From: Echinococcus granulosus
Lineage: Eukaryota > Platyhelminthes > Cestoda > Cyclophyllidea > Taeniidae
Assembly: GCF_000524195.1 (NCBI RefSeq)
Contig: NW_020170394.1
Span: 248,262 to 312,261, forward strand
Direction: 5' to 3'
DNA length: 64,000 nucleotides
Both the position numbers and the translations under genes were made by a program. The notes below the pieces were generated by a model that ran no database searches, had not been told where the DNA came from, and saw nothing but the letters and a program-made list of their open reading frames with translations. The stretch's first letter is position 1. Every line of letters begins with the position of its first letter. This document shows positions 1 to 10,340 of the stretch, piece by piece.

Positions 1-1090
1 CTTAGTGATAAATTTGTGCTGCTGCCCGAAGCCTTAAAATACTGGGCGATTTTTTGTATTCTTGGGAATAAGTCCTACTGGCATTAACGACTGATCTCAG
101 TTTACGCTTGCCTGGTTGAAAATTAATTCAATTTCCTAATGTGCATCAAAGCTTAATAACACCCATTGTTGGCAAATAGTACAAGGCCCATCTCAGGACA
201 AGAATGGTATATTTTTTGTGTTGCACGCATTGGAAACCACCTTTTTACAATCCTAACTTAAGCTCTTCGATGAATCTCACCCACTAAACGTGCATGAGGA
301 GGATTATCTCTTTACGACGCAGGGCCACATCCTTCCCATTAGTCACCTCCGAAAATTTGCCAAAAATCTGCCTAACAGTCCATTCAAAAACGCTCAGTTT
401 ACGAATCATTCACCTTTGGTAGGTTAATCCCGTCTATAAACTGTCACACTTTCTTACTCATCCTTTTTGAGATAATAGCACCAACTTCGACACACCTAAG
501 AAATTTATTTGCTTTAGGTATTCACGGGGAGCACTCATACGTATTACATTTGGGACTTAAACCTGTTATTTTAATCTAAAACTTGTTAATTTATCGTAAT
601 CAACGGTGAATCGTCTAAATAAGCAAATTTATTTGCTTCGTCTCAATACTAGCTCGAGCCATTTCCGAACTCCAATGCAGTTAATTCCTTAGGCATTTGT
701 AGTTGACAATCTAGCTTTCTCCATTCTTTTAGTGTGAACCGAATGGATGGGAAAAATTCTGGTAGCTTCTGATGTTCTTCTGCAAATGCTTTCTCCGCCG
801 ACCTCTTTACAATTTGTATACGTACTTTTTGAATAAACATCGCTGCTGGATATTACTGTTTTCCTTTCAGATGACGCAAACATATGATTTAACACACGTT
901 TAGACAGCCGGCTTCACGTAGTGCCGGGCTAATGCTAGGATCTGATGACAAATAAGAGCCAAAGCGTTCGCGTGGAACGTTAAATCTTCCGCCTTAACAG
1001 AGGAGGTGCCAATCTGGTCGTGGAGTGAGGTTGTGCGAGACACGTGCCATTCGAACTAGGCAAATCGATAGAGATACCTCGGATTCGTTG
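1..1090. other. no gene recognised
   Basis: Only short reading frames are present and none resembles a known protein or is flanked by convincing splice sites, except a stretch from about 985 that lies directly upstream of the candidate exon at 1097. The interval may be intron or intergenic sequence of a gene extending off the left edge. Confidence 0.4.
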
Positions 1091-1096
1091 GCGTAG

Positions 1097-1852
1097 CGTG
1101 TAAGAATCCGCATCAAAGGGGAAGAAATGGGCGCATTCGATACTAACGAGGCCTCCGGAGATGGAAACGGGATAAACTCCTTCATGACTAGCGAGAGTCC
1201 GACCATGGGAGTTCTACGAAGTTTAACTTTTTTTGTCGGCGAAGTTGAACCACGACGCGGGATCCCTGCTGATCTCGCTCGTCGTCTAAGTGCTTTTCCA
1301 GTAAAAACCATCGATCTGGAGGAAAGGTATCGCCGCAGCGAAGAACGTGTCAGAGTGAGTTACCCCATTCACCTTAGGTGGAGAGCATGTCATCTGCACC
1401 AGTGTCGATTGTGGTGAATCGCATGCCACAGCGGTAGGAACCTAAAACGAAAATTCCTTTCCGTGGGACCGAAATAGATTGTTTTCAGGACTTGCAGGGC
1501 AGCGTAATTTGTGGTCCGTTTTATTTGTAGAGGTAGGTAGTTACGTGTCTGTGCCCCAAGCCCCTCTATGTCCCACAATCACAAAGGTATGCAGGTTAAC
1601 AGATGATAAGTGTCCCATTAAACAACTTTAAGTTCGCTTTCTGCCAATGCAATAAACAAAAGGCCTCACTGGTAGACATAGGTGTAAACCACTGATTTAA
1701 AGCTATCCATTTTGTCGAAACAGAAAATCAAAGAGGAAAGGGTGCGCAAGGTTCACGAACATTACCAACACGTAATGTCTACGGCAATGGAGAAGAAAAG
1801 GCAACGACAGTCGGGAAAGATGGGCGAATGCGAGAAGACATGCGCAGAATGA
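1097..1852 (+). CDS. unrecognised gene, two candidate exons (partial)
   Basis: I do not recognise this protein. Candidate exon 1097-1353 follows an AG acceptor, is open throughout, and ends at a strong donor (AGA then GTGAGT) in phase 0. Candidate exon 1724-1852 follows a CAG acceptor in phase 0 and ends with TGA. The joined C-terminus is strongly charged and helical (EERYRRSEERVR, then KIKEERVRKVHEHYQ), which suggests a coiled coil. The frame is also open upstream to about 985, but a TAG at 1094-1096 interrupts it. A 105-codon frame is open on the opposite strand (994-1311), so the strand choice is an inference based on the donor and the coiled-coil continuity. The 5' part is not found and may lie outside the window. 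The gene would be convergent with the MBD2/3 gene. Confidence 0.35.
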
Positions 1853-2228
1853 CCCGCAAACGCATTTAAATGGAAGCAAATCACTAATCTATGATGATTA
1901 TTACCTTTTGGTTTGGTGGGTATCATGATTTCACCTCTCTTCAACAGTTCCGTTTGTATAGCCTTTATTTGACATAAATTAACCATCTTCGTCAATTCAT
2001 TGTTACCAAACTCTGTGGGCATGGGTATTGTAGATATCCTTGTTCCTTAGTATTGTAGCAAGCAAATTTTGGTAATAAGACTTGTGTTCCCCAGGATACA
2101 ATAAAATATGAGTAGTTAGCAATTAATGCCTTCGTACACAAACAAATCTATTTCCTACCACAATGTGAACAAATTGTATGTACAAGGTACTAGGAGTATC
2201 CGAGGCGTCGATTGTAAAGTTTGAGACA

Positions 2229-3285
2229 CTAGGCTTGATGGCCGTTTGAAGCCACCTGGAAAGAGACAAATCAAAGAAAAATTCAGGACATACCTTTCTG
2301 GCGGCTTGCAAGCGATCTCTGATATCCTTTACGCGTTGATATTGCTTACGAATATCTTCATCGGTAATGACGAAATTCTACGCTATGCAATAAGTAAGAA
2401 ATAATAAACACCTTCACATATGGCTGATTCTGATTTAGCATAGCGCAAGGATTCTGCTCAACTGTTCTTTCCTGGCCAGTTATAGGTCCATGTTTTGAAG
2501 ACAGTGAAACAATCAGATTCTGCAATAATTGACTTTTGTTATATCCGGGTACGCCAGCGGCTAGAGGCTACTGACATTTTACAATAGTAGCTTACATTCG
2601 ATTCCTGGTGGTAGGGTGGAACGAATAAGCGTTTTCCCATCACGATGATCAACGGCATAACGATCGGACAACCGACGCTCCGAGAATAACTGGATAGTAG
2701 GGATATACCAAAACAATCTACCTGTTTTAATGATTCCTTTACCGGCGACTTGTCGGACCGATTGCTATCGTTATGATTCAAGACAATGACGGGTTCCGGG
2801 AAGTTCGGAGTTGTATTTCGCTGAAACCAATCGTACTCTACATCTTCTGTCTTGCACTCTGAAGAAGTAATTGAACGGAAAAAGCTACTTTTGACACTGT
2901 TTTGGTCACCGGAGTTTGGGATTCTATGTTTCAGTAATGAGCTTGAAAACTTTCCGGTACGCCAATCAAATGATGAAATATCAAACTTGTCTCCAAGTGC
3001 ATTTTGCAGCTCCTTTTGCGTCTGGATTTTCATTCCATTGGGACTAAACAGAGAATAATGAGTTCCACAAGCCTACGACACATAAAAAACGACAGTTTTC
3101 CCGCTATTTAACCCATCCGGTCTCAGGATCTCCTCGCGCTTCCAACCGACTGGGAGAGCAGAGGCTGACTTTTGTGTAATAGGCACTGCGTGATTAATAG
3201 TTACTTTTTGAAACATCATATTCTGAGCGATTTGCTTATTGACACTTAAAGGAGACTGTGACACATACTTGGGGTGAGTTGCCAT
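2229..3285 (-). CDS. MBD2/3: methyl-CpG-binding domain protein MBD2/3 homologue
   Basis: Six exons join in phase: 3077-3285, 2722-3043, 2596-2689, 2412-2560, 2294-2377 and 2229-2255 (294 aa). The introns are only 33, 32, 35, 34 and 38 nt. The start is the first ATG, giving MATHPKYV. Domains in order: an MBD at about residues 44-100 (LPVGWKREEILRPDG, then SPNGMKIQ and the MBD2/3 signature DISSFDWRTGKF); a Ser-rich linker; the MBD2/3-specific region (LPPGIESAGVPGYN, GPITGQ); and the C-terminal coiled coil (FVITDEDIRKQYQRV, RDRLQAARK). In the family this coiled coil binds p66/GATAD2 within the NuRD chromatin complex; no partner is visible here. Two DNA-contact positions differ from mammalian MBD2: Phe67 where MBD2 has Tyr, and Gln77 where it has the second arginine finger. 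The first arginine (Arg in EILRPDG) is kept. The gene is divergent from SUB1, with 488 bp between the start codons. Confidence 0.93.
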
Positions 3286-3773
3286 TTGTAGCCCAAATAA
3301 GCCATAAAACTCAGGCTACAACACCAAATGACTAAAGGACGTTTTATCATAATAATTATATTAGTCATATGTAAGAAAAGAGGTCGGTCAAGAATTCTCG
3401 GATTATGCACTATGCTGAAGTTTGTTGCATATAATCCAAAGTAGTGCTTGAAATTGTTGCATTTTTCTACCTAAAATCATGTTCTATATCTTATTGTTTC
3501 TACACCTGATGCTATCCTATAAAAGAAGATTTTATAAATTTTGTGCCTTTTAATAAACTACTGGTGTTAAAATCTCGCTTCCTCAATAGTTGTGCCTAGT
3601 ACTAAAATTTTGTGTAAATTATAATCAACAAACAAATACATACTTTGACTAAAATAGTTCTACAAATAGAACATAAACTTGCGAACGCGGTTATTGCCAC
3701 TCTTTTTAATCGATCACTGCTATGCTCGTTTTCAAGCGGGACTTTCGTGAGAGCCCATTTGGCGGCCGCCTTG
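3286..3773. promoter_or_regulatory. shared intergenic region of divergent MBD2/3 and SUB1
   Basis: This 488-bp gap separates the start codons of two divergently transcribed genes and should hold both 5' UTRs and both promoters, possibly as one bidirectional promoter. It is AT-rich. I found no clear TATA box or other motif that I would defend, so the assignment rests only on the gene arrangement. Confidence 0.4.
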
Positions 3774-4258
3774 ATGCCTGGCAATAAAAGAGGAGCCGCT
3801 TTGAACAACGATTCTGACGCGTCGTTGTCGAGCCTAGAGGTTGTTTCAACTACTTTATTTATTTCAAACTTAGGGTGAACCACCCATTAAGCAGTCAAAA
3901 TCCTCCAGCGATGTCAATTATGAAAAATCAGCAAATGGGGATAAAATAATAGATTTGACGGGGAAAAAGTACGTCCGTGTGCACTCTTTTCGTGGTCGAG
4001 TATTTGTGGACATCCGTGAGTATTACGAGGATAAGAATGACGGAGGATTGAAACCAGGGAAGAAAGGTATCTTCCTCTTGCTCTGTATCTTCTTCGATGT
4101 GCTCCAATGTTCTTTTTGAGTGATTTCCTCAACCAGAAGCCTTCTTTGTGGTGAATCTCATTTTTATTTCAGGCATCTCTTTGAACAGCGAACAATGGGA
4201 TAACCTGAAAAGCCTTATTGAGATTATAGACTCCAATATAAAGGGGGCGAGTCTCTAG
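3774..4258 (+). CDS. SUB1: transcriptional coactivator PC4 / SUB1 homologue
   Basis: Three exons, 3774-3839, 3874-4066 and 4173-4258, join in phase to give 114 aa. The first intron is 34 nt with a GTTGTT donor. The N-terminal 45 or so residues are polar and Ser/Lys-rich, like the regulatory tail of PC4. The PC4 single-stranded-DNA-binding domain follows: KKYVRVHSFRGRVFVDIREYY, then GGLKPGKKGISLNSEQWDNL. These correspond to the beta-hairpin motif (FKGK..IDIREYW) and the PGRKGISL loop of human PC4. In the family this nuclear protein assists Pol II transcription and binds single-stranded DNA. The length is close to human SUB1 (127 aa). The start ATG is the only in-frame one that keeps the short first exon. 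Confidence 0.93.
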
Positions 4259-4294
4259 CTATTTTTTTTTAAAAACCTACGACTGTTTTGATGT

Positions 4295-4300
4295 AATAAA
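4295..4300 (+). terminator. polyadenylation signal of SUB1
   Basis: An AATAAA hexamer lies 37 nt after the SUB1 stop codon, a usual distance for an animal 3' UTR. No other candidate lies closer. Confidence 0.65.
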
Positions 4301-4790
4301 GCTCATCCTTTGGTGGTGTGTCTACCTGGCACTCTTCTTTCGTTTGCAGTCATGTCCTTTTTGTTTTTACGAAAGCTCGTGACATCCGCTTGGTTAGGTT
4401 TGGTCAATCGTCCGCCCGTCCTTTCATAGGGCCGGGATAAAGTACTATTCGGTCAATTGGTTTCCCTAACCCTACGCCGCGGTTCTGAAGTCTCGCGCAC
4501 ACCTCTGCCTCCTCCGGGGTACTCGTTCTCAGTTAACACCATGCGCATGACCTGAAACAGCATCGGCACCGGCAGGTCCCGTACTTAGTCGTTTGCATGG
4601 TGCCGTCTTTGATCTGCAACAAATATTCTCCCCAGACGAATAGTAATTTAAAAGGTTAGCTTCGCGGAAATCAGAAAATTTACAATGGAGACCAGTGAGA
4701 TGTAAACCAGCAGCAGTGGCATAACCACGCCTAGAGCGCAGGAAACTGAAAGAACTGGTGCAGTGGAATAGGCAGTGTAATGCACAGCTT
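4301..4790. other. intergenic, convergent 3' ends of SUB1 and FAF2
   Basis: This gap lies between two genes that point at each other. I see no coding exon. The reading frame on the minus strand here has no family match and overlaps the FAF2 3' UTR. I found no canonical AATAAA for FAF2. Confidence 0.5.
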
Positions 4791-7700
4791 TCAAGAGTCC
4801 ATGTCAAGGATGAAAAGCATTTCTGGGTGTGCGAGTCCTGCATCTTTGAAAGAGGGGGGATCCGTTAAACTGTTTGGCTCCCAATCATCCACCTGCCTGG
4901 TCAGAACGTCGTCGACGCTGTTGCTACCGTGATTTTCCTCGGGAATGTATTCCTCAATGTCACTTTCGTCTCCTGGACGGCATTCGATTATTCGCTTCGG
5001 GTAATTAGATTCCACAGCGAAGTGCTTTGGAGCATCCTCCTGGGAGATTATGAAGTAGTAGAGAAGCTAAAAAACATTAAAATATGCGCAATTCTCATGG
5101 TCAGACAAAAGACAAAATCAGTGAACATTGCAATTAGTGATCCATCATGGCTACCGCAAAAAATGTTCAAAGTCTAAGGCATTGAAGCCTCACTTTCACC
5201 GAGTCCTTGACAGAAAACAGGCGCTGGGCGCGACGTCCGTTCGGCAGTTTAATAGAGAGTCGAACAACCTCTGTGGAAACGGATGCAGAAGGCTCGGCAG
5301 GAAGTGAGGTGGCCCAGCGGCGTTGACGGCGAAGTCGAGCACGGGAGAGAAGCTTCTCGCGGCGCTGCGTCTCTGCGGTCTCCTGAGCGAGGCGCGCTTC
5401 CGCCTCCGCGTGTGCCGCACGTTCTGCCGCCTTTGCGCGGTCTCGCGCAAGTGAAGCAGCAAAAGCCTCGTCCTGTTCCTGCCGTAAACGCGTTGACAGC
5501 TCACGCTCCGCCCTGTAGGCAAGCCACCAGTTTACATCCACGCAGAATTCATTTAGAAAACAACCTATTCGGGGTCAGTGTACTGATAAGTGTCGACGTC
5601 AATCGTGCTGCTCAACGTTACGGGCGTTTAAGCAACATTTTCTCAAAGTAGAACGGGCAGCACAAAGAGCTTAACTAGAGTGCGACCAAACGACTGCATC
5701 TTCGGAGTGTACGTTCGCAGCGGAAAACCAACAGGTGCGTTTCGAGACGTTTAAAAGCCTGTGAGAATTCATGCTAGAAACTTCACTTATGATAAAACTG
5801 TCACTAAGATTAGGCAAATGCTCCTTATGGTGGTGTGAGGTAAGGTGAGGGAAAAAAAAGGTGTCTGTTTCAAATGTATGAGTAAAAAGGTAAGTAAACT
5901 TACCTTTCGGCTCGTTCGGCCACCAAAATGCCTTGGTGGTCATTCATTATTTTCGTGATATGTTGAATTAAGATGGGTGCGCTAGTGAGACCCTCAATAC
6001 GACCAAGAAGAGCCATACGGGTAGGCGGACCGAAAGACGTCTGTGAGTAGGCTTTGAGCAAAAAAGGACGGATTCATCTAAGACAACCGCCATGTCGACC
6101 ACGTTAACGCGTTAAAAAAGTGATTTATTCAAGCTTTTGACTTTTGCTCAAATTTTTGCCTTCAAAGAGATCGGTGCAGTCTGGGGCGTTTTAGATATCC
6201 CACAACAAAGATATTTGAAAGTTTGGAGCTACTTTAACTCCATGCTGAAACTTCTAAATTTTATGAAATTTTTCTAATTTAAGATAGAACACTATGAAAC
6301 TGACCAGGGTCACTAGATAAACCAACAACGCCGATGAAGGGGTACGTATGTTCTCTAAGAGTCTGAGAAACACGATAACCCTCAGCAGAATTAACATTGC
6401 ACGCCCAAAACAACAATTGTTCCGTGTTGTTGAGGAAATCCAGTAGAATTGGATCAAGAAGAGTATCTCTGAAATAATACAGAGTTGTTAAAATTAAAAA
6501 CAATAGTGTTACCGAAAATCCAATAGTCCAAGGTGATTTGCACAATCGTAAAAATCTAGCAACCTTAAAATACATTTAATCCAAGCCCGAGAATAACGCG
6601 GCTTACCGGCAAAATGCGTCGGTGTCTTCGTGCGAGTCACCATGGAGGTAGATGATTAAGAAGCGCAAGCTTTGTTTGGCTTCTTTCAAAGCTTCACCGT
6701 AAGTACCGTTGTAGAAAGGGGGCACAGGCGGTGAAGGCATTACCGCATCTACATCACTCTCTTCCTGAACTTCGTAAGCAGCAGACAGGTACCTTCTCTT
6801 AAAATCGTCGATGAAGTTGCGAACGTCGTCCGCAGGATTAGTTATTACTAAAGAAAATATGTAAATTCAAGAAATGCACACAGGGGAACCGTCTCAAAAT
6901 GCACCGGGAAGCAAATGGGACCAATTTTTTTTTCAGTCAGCACAAAATTCATGTGGACAACCCTTATTTCAGTAAAAATCATGCTACCCGATTAAGCAAT
7001 AAATAGATAAAACTAAACAACAATAAGGCTAACAATAAGCATAGGGTAAATGGTGAATCACAAACGGTAGTAAAAACTACCTCAATAAGATAGATTACAG
7101 AACAACCACAAAAGTGTTAAATGGCCAAGCCACCCATAAAAATGCACTTCATTACAAATGACTTACAACGGCGAGAGTCTGACCAAATGAAAGACACTAA
7201 AATTAACGAGATTAAAAAATTTACAGACTAAAAATAATTTTGAAAATAAATATCAAGCAGTGATGCACCAATAATTTGCATAGAACACAAACTGAAGTGA
7301 AGGGAACAAGATGTATAAACCCCCCAAATAGCAATATAATAGCGGTAAGAAGTGAATGAGCTCAATACATTCTGGAACTAGTGTATTTAGACTTACATAG
7401 AAATTTGAATAGATCACAAAATAAGTTGCATGCAAAGCGAAGCGGGGCGAACACAAATGAGGAAAATTGTATGTGCCACGGAAGCCGATCACGTGGAGCG
7501 TAATAAATATGTTGATTTTGCGGTGAAACATCAATCTAGGAATGAACGAATGATGTGCTGCCTACCGGAGGAGGAGGAAAGTTTCTTCTACGAACTCGTT
7601 GATCACTTGGGTCACCGTAACCCATAAAACTATTAACAGCCCTCTAAAATCCAAGTTAAGAAGAAATGAAATTGCCTCAAGATCCCAACTATTTGATTCC

Positions 7701-7873
7701 AGGATATTTTTTGCGACATCATCTTCGTTGATACCAGAGATATCCTGCAGCTCAGATTAAGGAATACCGGATCAAACTTTAAAATGCACAAGGGCTGACA
7801 ACTGACGCTCATTCAATTGTGACTCGCCGCCAGATGACGTGACCTCCAGTAAATCATCTCTAGCCGACGCCAT
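4791..7873 (-). CDS. FAF2: FAS-associated factor 2 (FAF2/UBXD8) homologue
   Basis: Nine exons join in phase to give 498 aa (human 445): 7778-7873, 7676-7744, 7566-7643, 7397-7535, 6607-6847, 6327-6468, 5904-6040, 5194-5512 and 4791-5066. Domains in order: UBA (ALVHFKDISGINEDD, NSWDLE) at residues 25-60; a hydrophobic hairpin at about 102-127, which in the family inserts into the ER or lipid-droplet membrane; a UAS thioredoxin-like domain (LRFLIIYLHGDSHEDTDAFCR, LLFWACNVNSAEGYRVSQ, REHTYPF, GRIEGL) to about 300; an Arg/Glu/Ala coiled coil; and a UBX domain from about 382, ending AGLAHPEMLFILDM like human FAF2. Its family role is to recruit the p97/VCP ATPase to ubiquitylated ER proteins and to control lipid droplets. 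The first three introns are 33, 32 and 30 nt, and the second reads as GC-AG. The p97-contact loop is YPK (4995-5003) rather than FPR. Confidence 0.94.
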
Positions 7874-8192
7874 CCAAATAACAATGTGGGCTACAATATA
7901 CTAATAGTCCAATTAAAAGCACGGAAATAAATAGGAAGGCCTTAATGAGCATAATTTTAAAGGAGAATTAACAGCTCAATGAAAAACACACAGCAAAATA
8001 GAGATAAAAAGACGTACGTACATTGGCATTTTTATTATCCATACTAGAAATATGAATTAAGTAGTTACAGTAAAGGGGGAAAATTCCTTCTTTCAGGCTA
8101 GAAAATCCAATTCCTTGATTATGTAAATGCTTTTCCCTATGCTCTTACTAATAAATTTGATCATTTTAGGTCTACTAAGAAATGATCATACA
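7874..8192. other. upstream of FAF2, no gene seen
   Basis: This AT-rich sequence precedes the FAF2 start codon and should contain its promoter and 5' UTR. I could not defend any core promoter motif or other gene. It ends at a repeat insertion. Confidence 0.4.
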
Positions 8193-8196
8193 CTGC

Positions 8197-8438
8197 TGTA
8201 GGACGAGGCTCGTTGATCTCTTCTTCTCCGGTGTTCATACTCTGAGAATATCCGGGCCGATTTGATTTTTTTATGTTTATCGTTTAAGGTAAATAAGGAA
8301 GTAGGTACAATGTAGGAGGGGTTTGTATACGGGACTCTTCTCCTATTTGTGGGATACTGACAGCTCTTCGGTAAGGAGGTTTGATTCGTCCGACCGCCTC
8401 CTATCTGAAAGGAACATTTAAACAATATAAGTACTACA
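8197..8438 (+). mobile_element. LTR-like repeat, family B copy 1
   Basis: A 242-bp block begins TGTAGGAC and ends AGTACTACA, so it is bounded by TG and CA. It is flanked by a perfect 4-bp duplication CTGC (8193-8196 and 8439-8442). A related 226-bp copy with the same ends lies at 17752-17977. The termini and target duplication fit a solo LTR or one LTR of a small non-autonomous element. No coding capacity is present. Orientation is arbitrary. Confidence 0.7.
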
Positions 8439-8442
8439 CTGC

Positions 8443-8640
8443 TGTGGTGTTCTGAGACTTCCTTGGAGACAAAAGATGACACGATGTTTGGACAGAATAT
8501 ATGTATACATGCATTCGACACACAGGAGCGACTGGAGCTACTGCCATGGCCCAATGGCCAACCCACCCTGCGAAAGATGCAATAGTGGAGACACATCGCG
8601 CCTATCCGAACTCGATAATTCAATAACCAACCATTGTACT
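8443..8640 (+). mobile_element. LTR-like repeat, family A, diverged copy
   Basis: This block aligns along its length with the family A copies at 9513 and 10341, although diverged. Shared segments include the agacaaaag/gaagacgaaag region, GGACAGAATATATGTAT, CTACTGCCATGGCCCAA, and the tail ATTCAATAACCAACC. It starts right after the 3' target duplication of family B copy 1, so family B probably inserted at its left edge. No target duplication of its own is recognisable. An overlapping 151-codon plus frame is an artefact of the repeat. Confidence 0.55.
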
Positions 8641-9376
8641 ATAGAGCCCTTTCTCTCCTTTGAGCGTCTTTCCCTGCGCTTCTCTTGGTCAATCTCCCGC
8701 GTCAGCTATCACAATGTAGTCGATAGTGTTAGGAAATACCTACCGGCCAACCTTGTTAGTCACCCAATTCCCATGCAACTGAGGGGATCCTTGTCCGCAA
8801 CATTACCGAACCCTCTTGGCAATTCTACGGGAGCTGCAGTTCCGTCTAGTAGGGGAACTGGATTTTGGGCCAGGGAATTACACTCGTTATTACACATATC
8901 CACAGCTAATCGTAGAGGAACACTGGCCTAAAAGTTTGGTAATGCAACAAAGGACGAAATTTAACGTAGTTTTGTAGGGCAGAGTTTTGCTCATATTCCT
9001 CCTTGCCATGATGTTTGCAATTCAGAGCTGTCCAGCTATATCTACCTGGGTTCTATCCAGTTAGTAGAGGGGTGGGGGAGGTATCAGGTTTTCAAATATT
9101 TAGTATACTCGTATAGGTACGGTAGGCACCTCGGTAACGAAACTTCCAAATGGAGCATGGTTAATATCGCTTCCATTTTTATAGTATTCCTGTGGCACAT
9201 GAGATCGGGGTAGTTGCCAGAGGTTAACGTCATTTTCAGCCCTTCCGTCAGGAATCATCACCGATTCTCTCATTCGTAGCGCTTGCACTAAATCTACCCC
9301 GCAAAGGTTTGCCACTCAGCAATCGAAATTAGTACAGATGTCCTTTAAGATTGAGCTCGATTTCCGCTTCTACCAA
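8641..9376. other. gene-free stretch between repeats
   Basis: No exon is recognised. The segment 9028-9085 is similar, in inverted orientation, to 18601-18660, which marks another dispersed repeat. The rest shows no structure I can name. Confidence 0.4.
9028..9085 (+). repeat. dispersed repeat C, copy 1
   Basis: About 58 bp containing TCTACCTGGGTTCTATCCAG and TTAGTAGAGGGGTGGGGGAG match the reverse complement of 18601-18660 at roughly 80 percent by eye. The full length of the repeat is not clear, and similarity may extend a little further downstream. Confidence 0.4.
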
Positions 9377-9772
9377 TTTAGCGCCCCGAGGTTTCCCTGA
9401 AGACGAAATAAGACATAGTTCTTGGGCAGAATATCTATATTTGACATACAGTAGAGCAAAGGGCTGTTGATAAGGTCCAAGGCCGGTCTACCCGGCAGAG
9501 GTGCAGTGACGATGTAGCGTCCCGAGACTCCCTGAAGACGAAAGAAGACAAAATACTCGGGCAGAATATATATATTCAGCACGGAGAAGGTGTCTGGGCT
9601 ATTGGCATGGCCCAAAAGGCCAGCCCACCCAGCGAGGTACAAGGGGGCTAATTCGAAGTACAAAAGTGGCGCCTCACCAGGACCGAGGGATAAACCACTA
9701 TCGTATTACAACGAAGACTCAAAGTGGACCTTTCTTAAAACCAAGAATTCAATAAACTACCAACATGTTACA
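9377..9772 (+). mobile_element. LTR-like repeat, family A, older copy split by a younger one
   Basis: The left part (9377-9512) and right part (9715-9772) together align with one full family A unit. The left part starts TTTAGCGCCCCGAG against the consensus TGTAGCGTCCCGAG. The right part ends AATAAACTACCAACATGTTACA-like, against ATAAACCACTATCGTATTACA. The young copy at 9513-9710 plus one 4-bp duplication interrupts it. This shows two rounds of transposition by the same family. Confidence 0.65.
9513..9710 (+). mobile_element. LTR-like repeat, family A, young copy nested in the older one
   Basis: This 198-bp unit begins TGTAGCGTCCCGAG and ends CGTATTACA. It is flanked on both sides by ACGA (9509-9512 and 9711-9714), a perfect 4-bp target duplication. 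It is about 96 percent identical by eye to the copy at 10341, differing by a few substitutions and one 3-bp indel. TG and CA ends, short duplication and lack of coding sequence fit a solo LTR or TRIM-type LTR. Confidence 0.75.
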
Positions 9773-10340
9773 TTGCTTCCAACAGCTAACAAATTATGCC
9801 TTCTTTTCCTCCAAGTTGTTAAAAGAGTCCTATATTGGTTTACCGAAAGAATCATTTTAATACGTTAAGACTGGTACATATAAAATTAAAAAAGGCAGAG
9901 CAGTCGGCTTATAGTGGAATGCTAACAAGTTTAACTTGTTTGAGACTGTATGCTCATAAGGACAAAAATAAACACAATGAAAAATAAACTTTCTACACCT
10001 ATTTGCAAAGGATCTTCATCTTTAAGACGACCTTTTGCCTTTATTACCTCTTTATTCATTTGGAACCCAGATACTTTCCCAACGTCATAACAAGCCATAT
10101 CGGCAACAAGGAGAACTTACTGACACTTGTATAAAAGTATAACGCAATGAAGTTTGTATCAAGTCGCATCAGGCCGAAGCAGAGAAAAAGAGCATATGCT
10201 ATTAACGTATAGTACAGGCGGAGGGCTATTAGTATGGTGCAAGGGCCATGTCACAGGTTGGAAGTATAATCAGATGAAAGTAGTGTACCAGACAGTGAAA
10301 ATGCAATGCATAGTTGTTTAACTAGACCTCCTTAACATAG
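9773..10340. other. gene-free stretch between repeat copies
   Basis: This AT-rich 568-bp spacer between two family A copies has no exon and no primer-binding-site motif I can identify. Because each copy has its own flanking duplication, the spacer is unlikely to be the interior of one element. Confidence 0.4.

Noticed and set aside
994..1311. 105-codon minus-strand frame
   Set aside because: Overlaps a plus-strand stretch with a better donor and a coiled-coil continuation; kept only as a doubt about strand.
6279..6575. 98-codon minus-strand frame starting with a hydrophobic stretch
   Set aside because: The first part is FAF2 intron read through; only 6327-6468 is FAF2 exon.
8476..8931. 151-codon plus-strand frame
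   Set aside because: Overlaps a diverged LTR-like repeat (8443-8640); the sequence is not protein-like.
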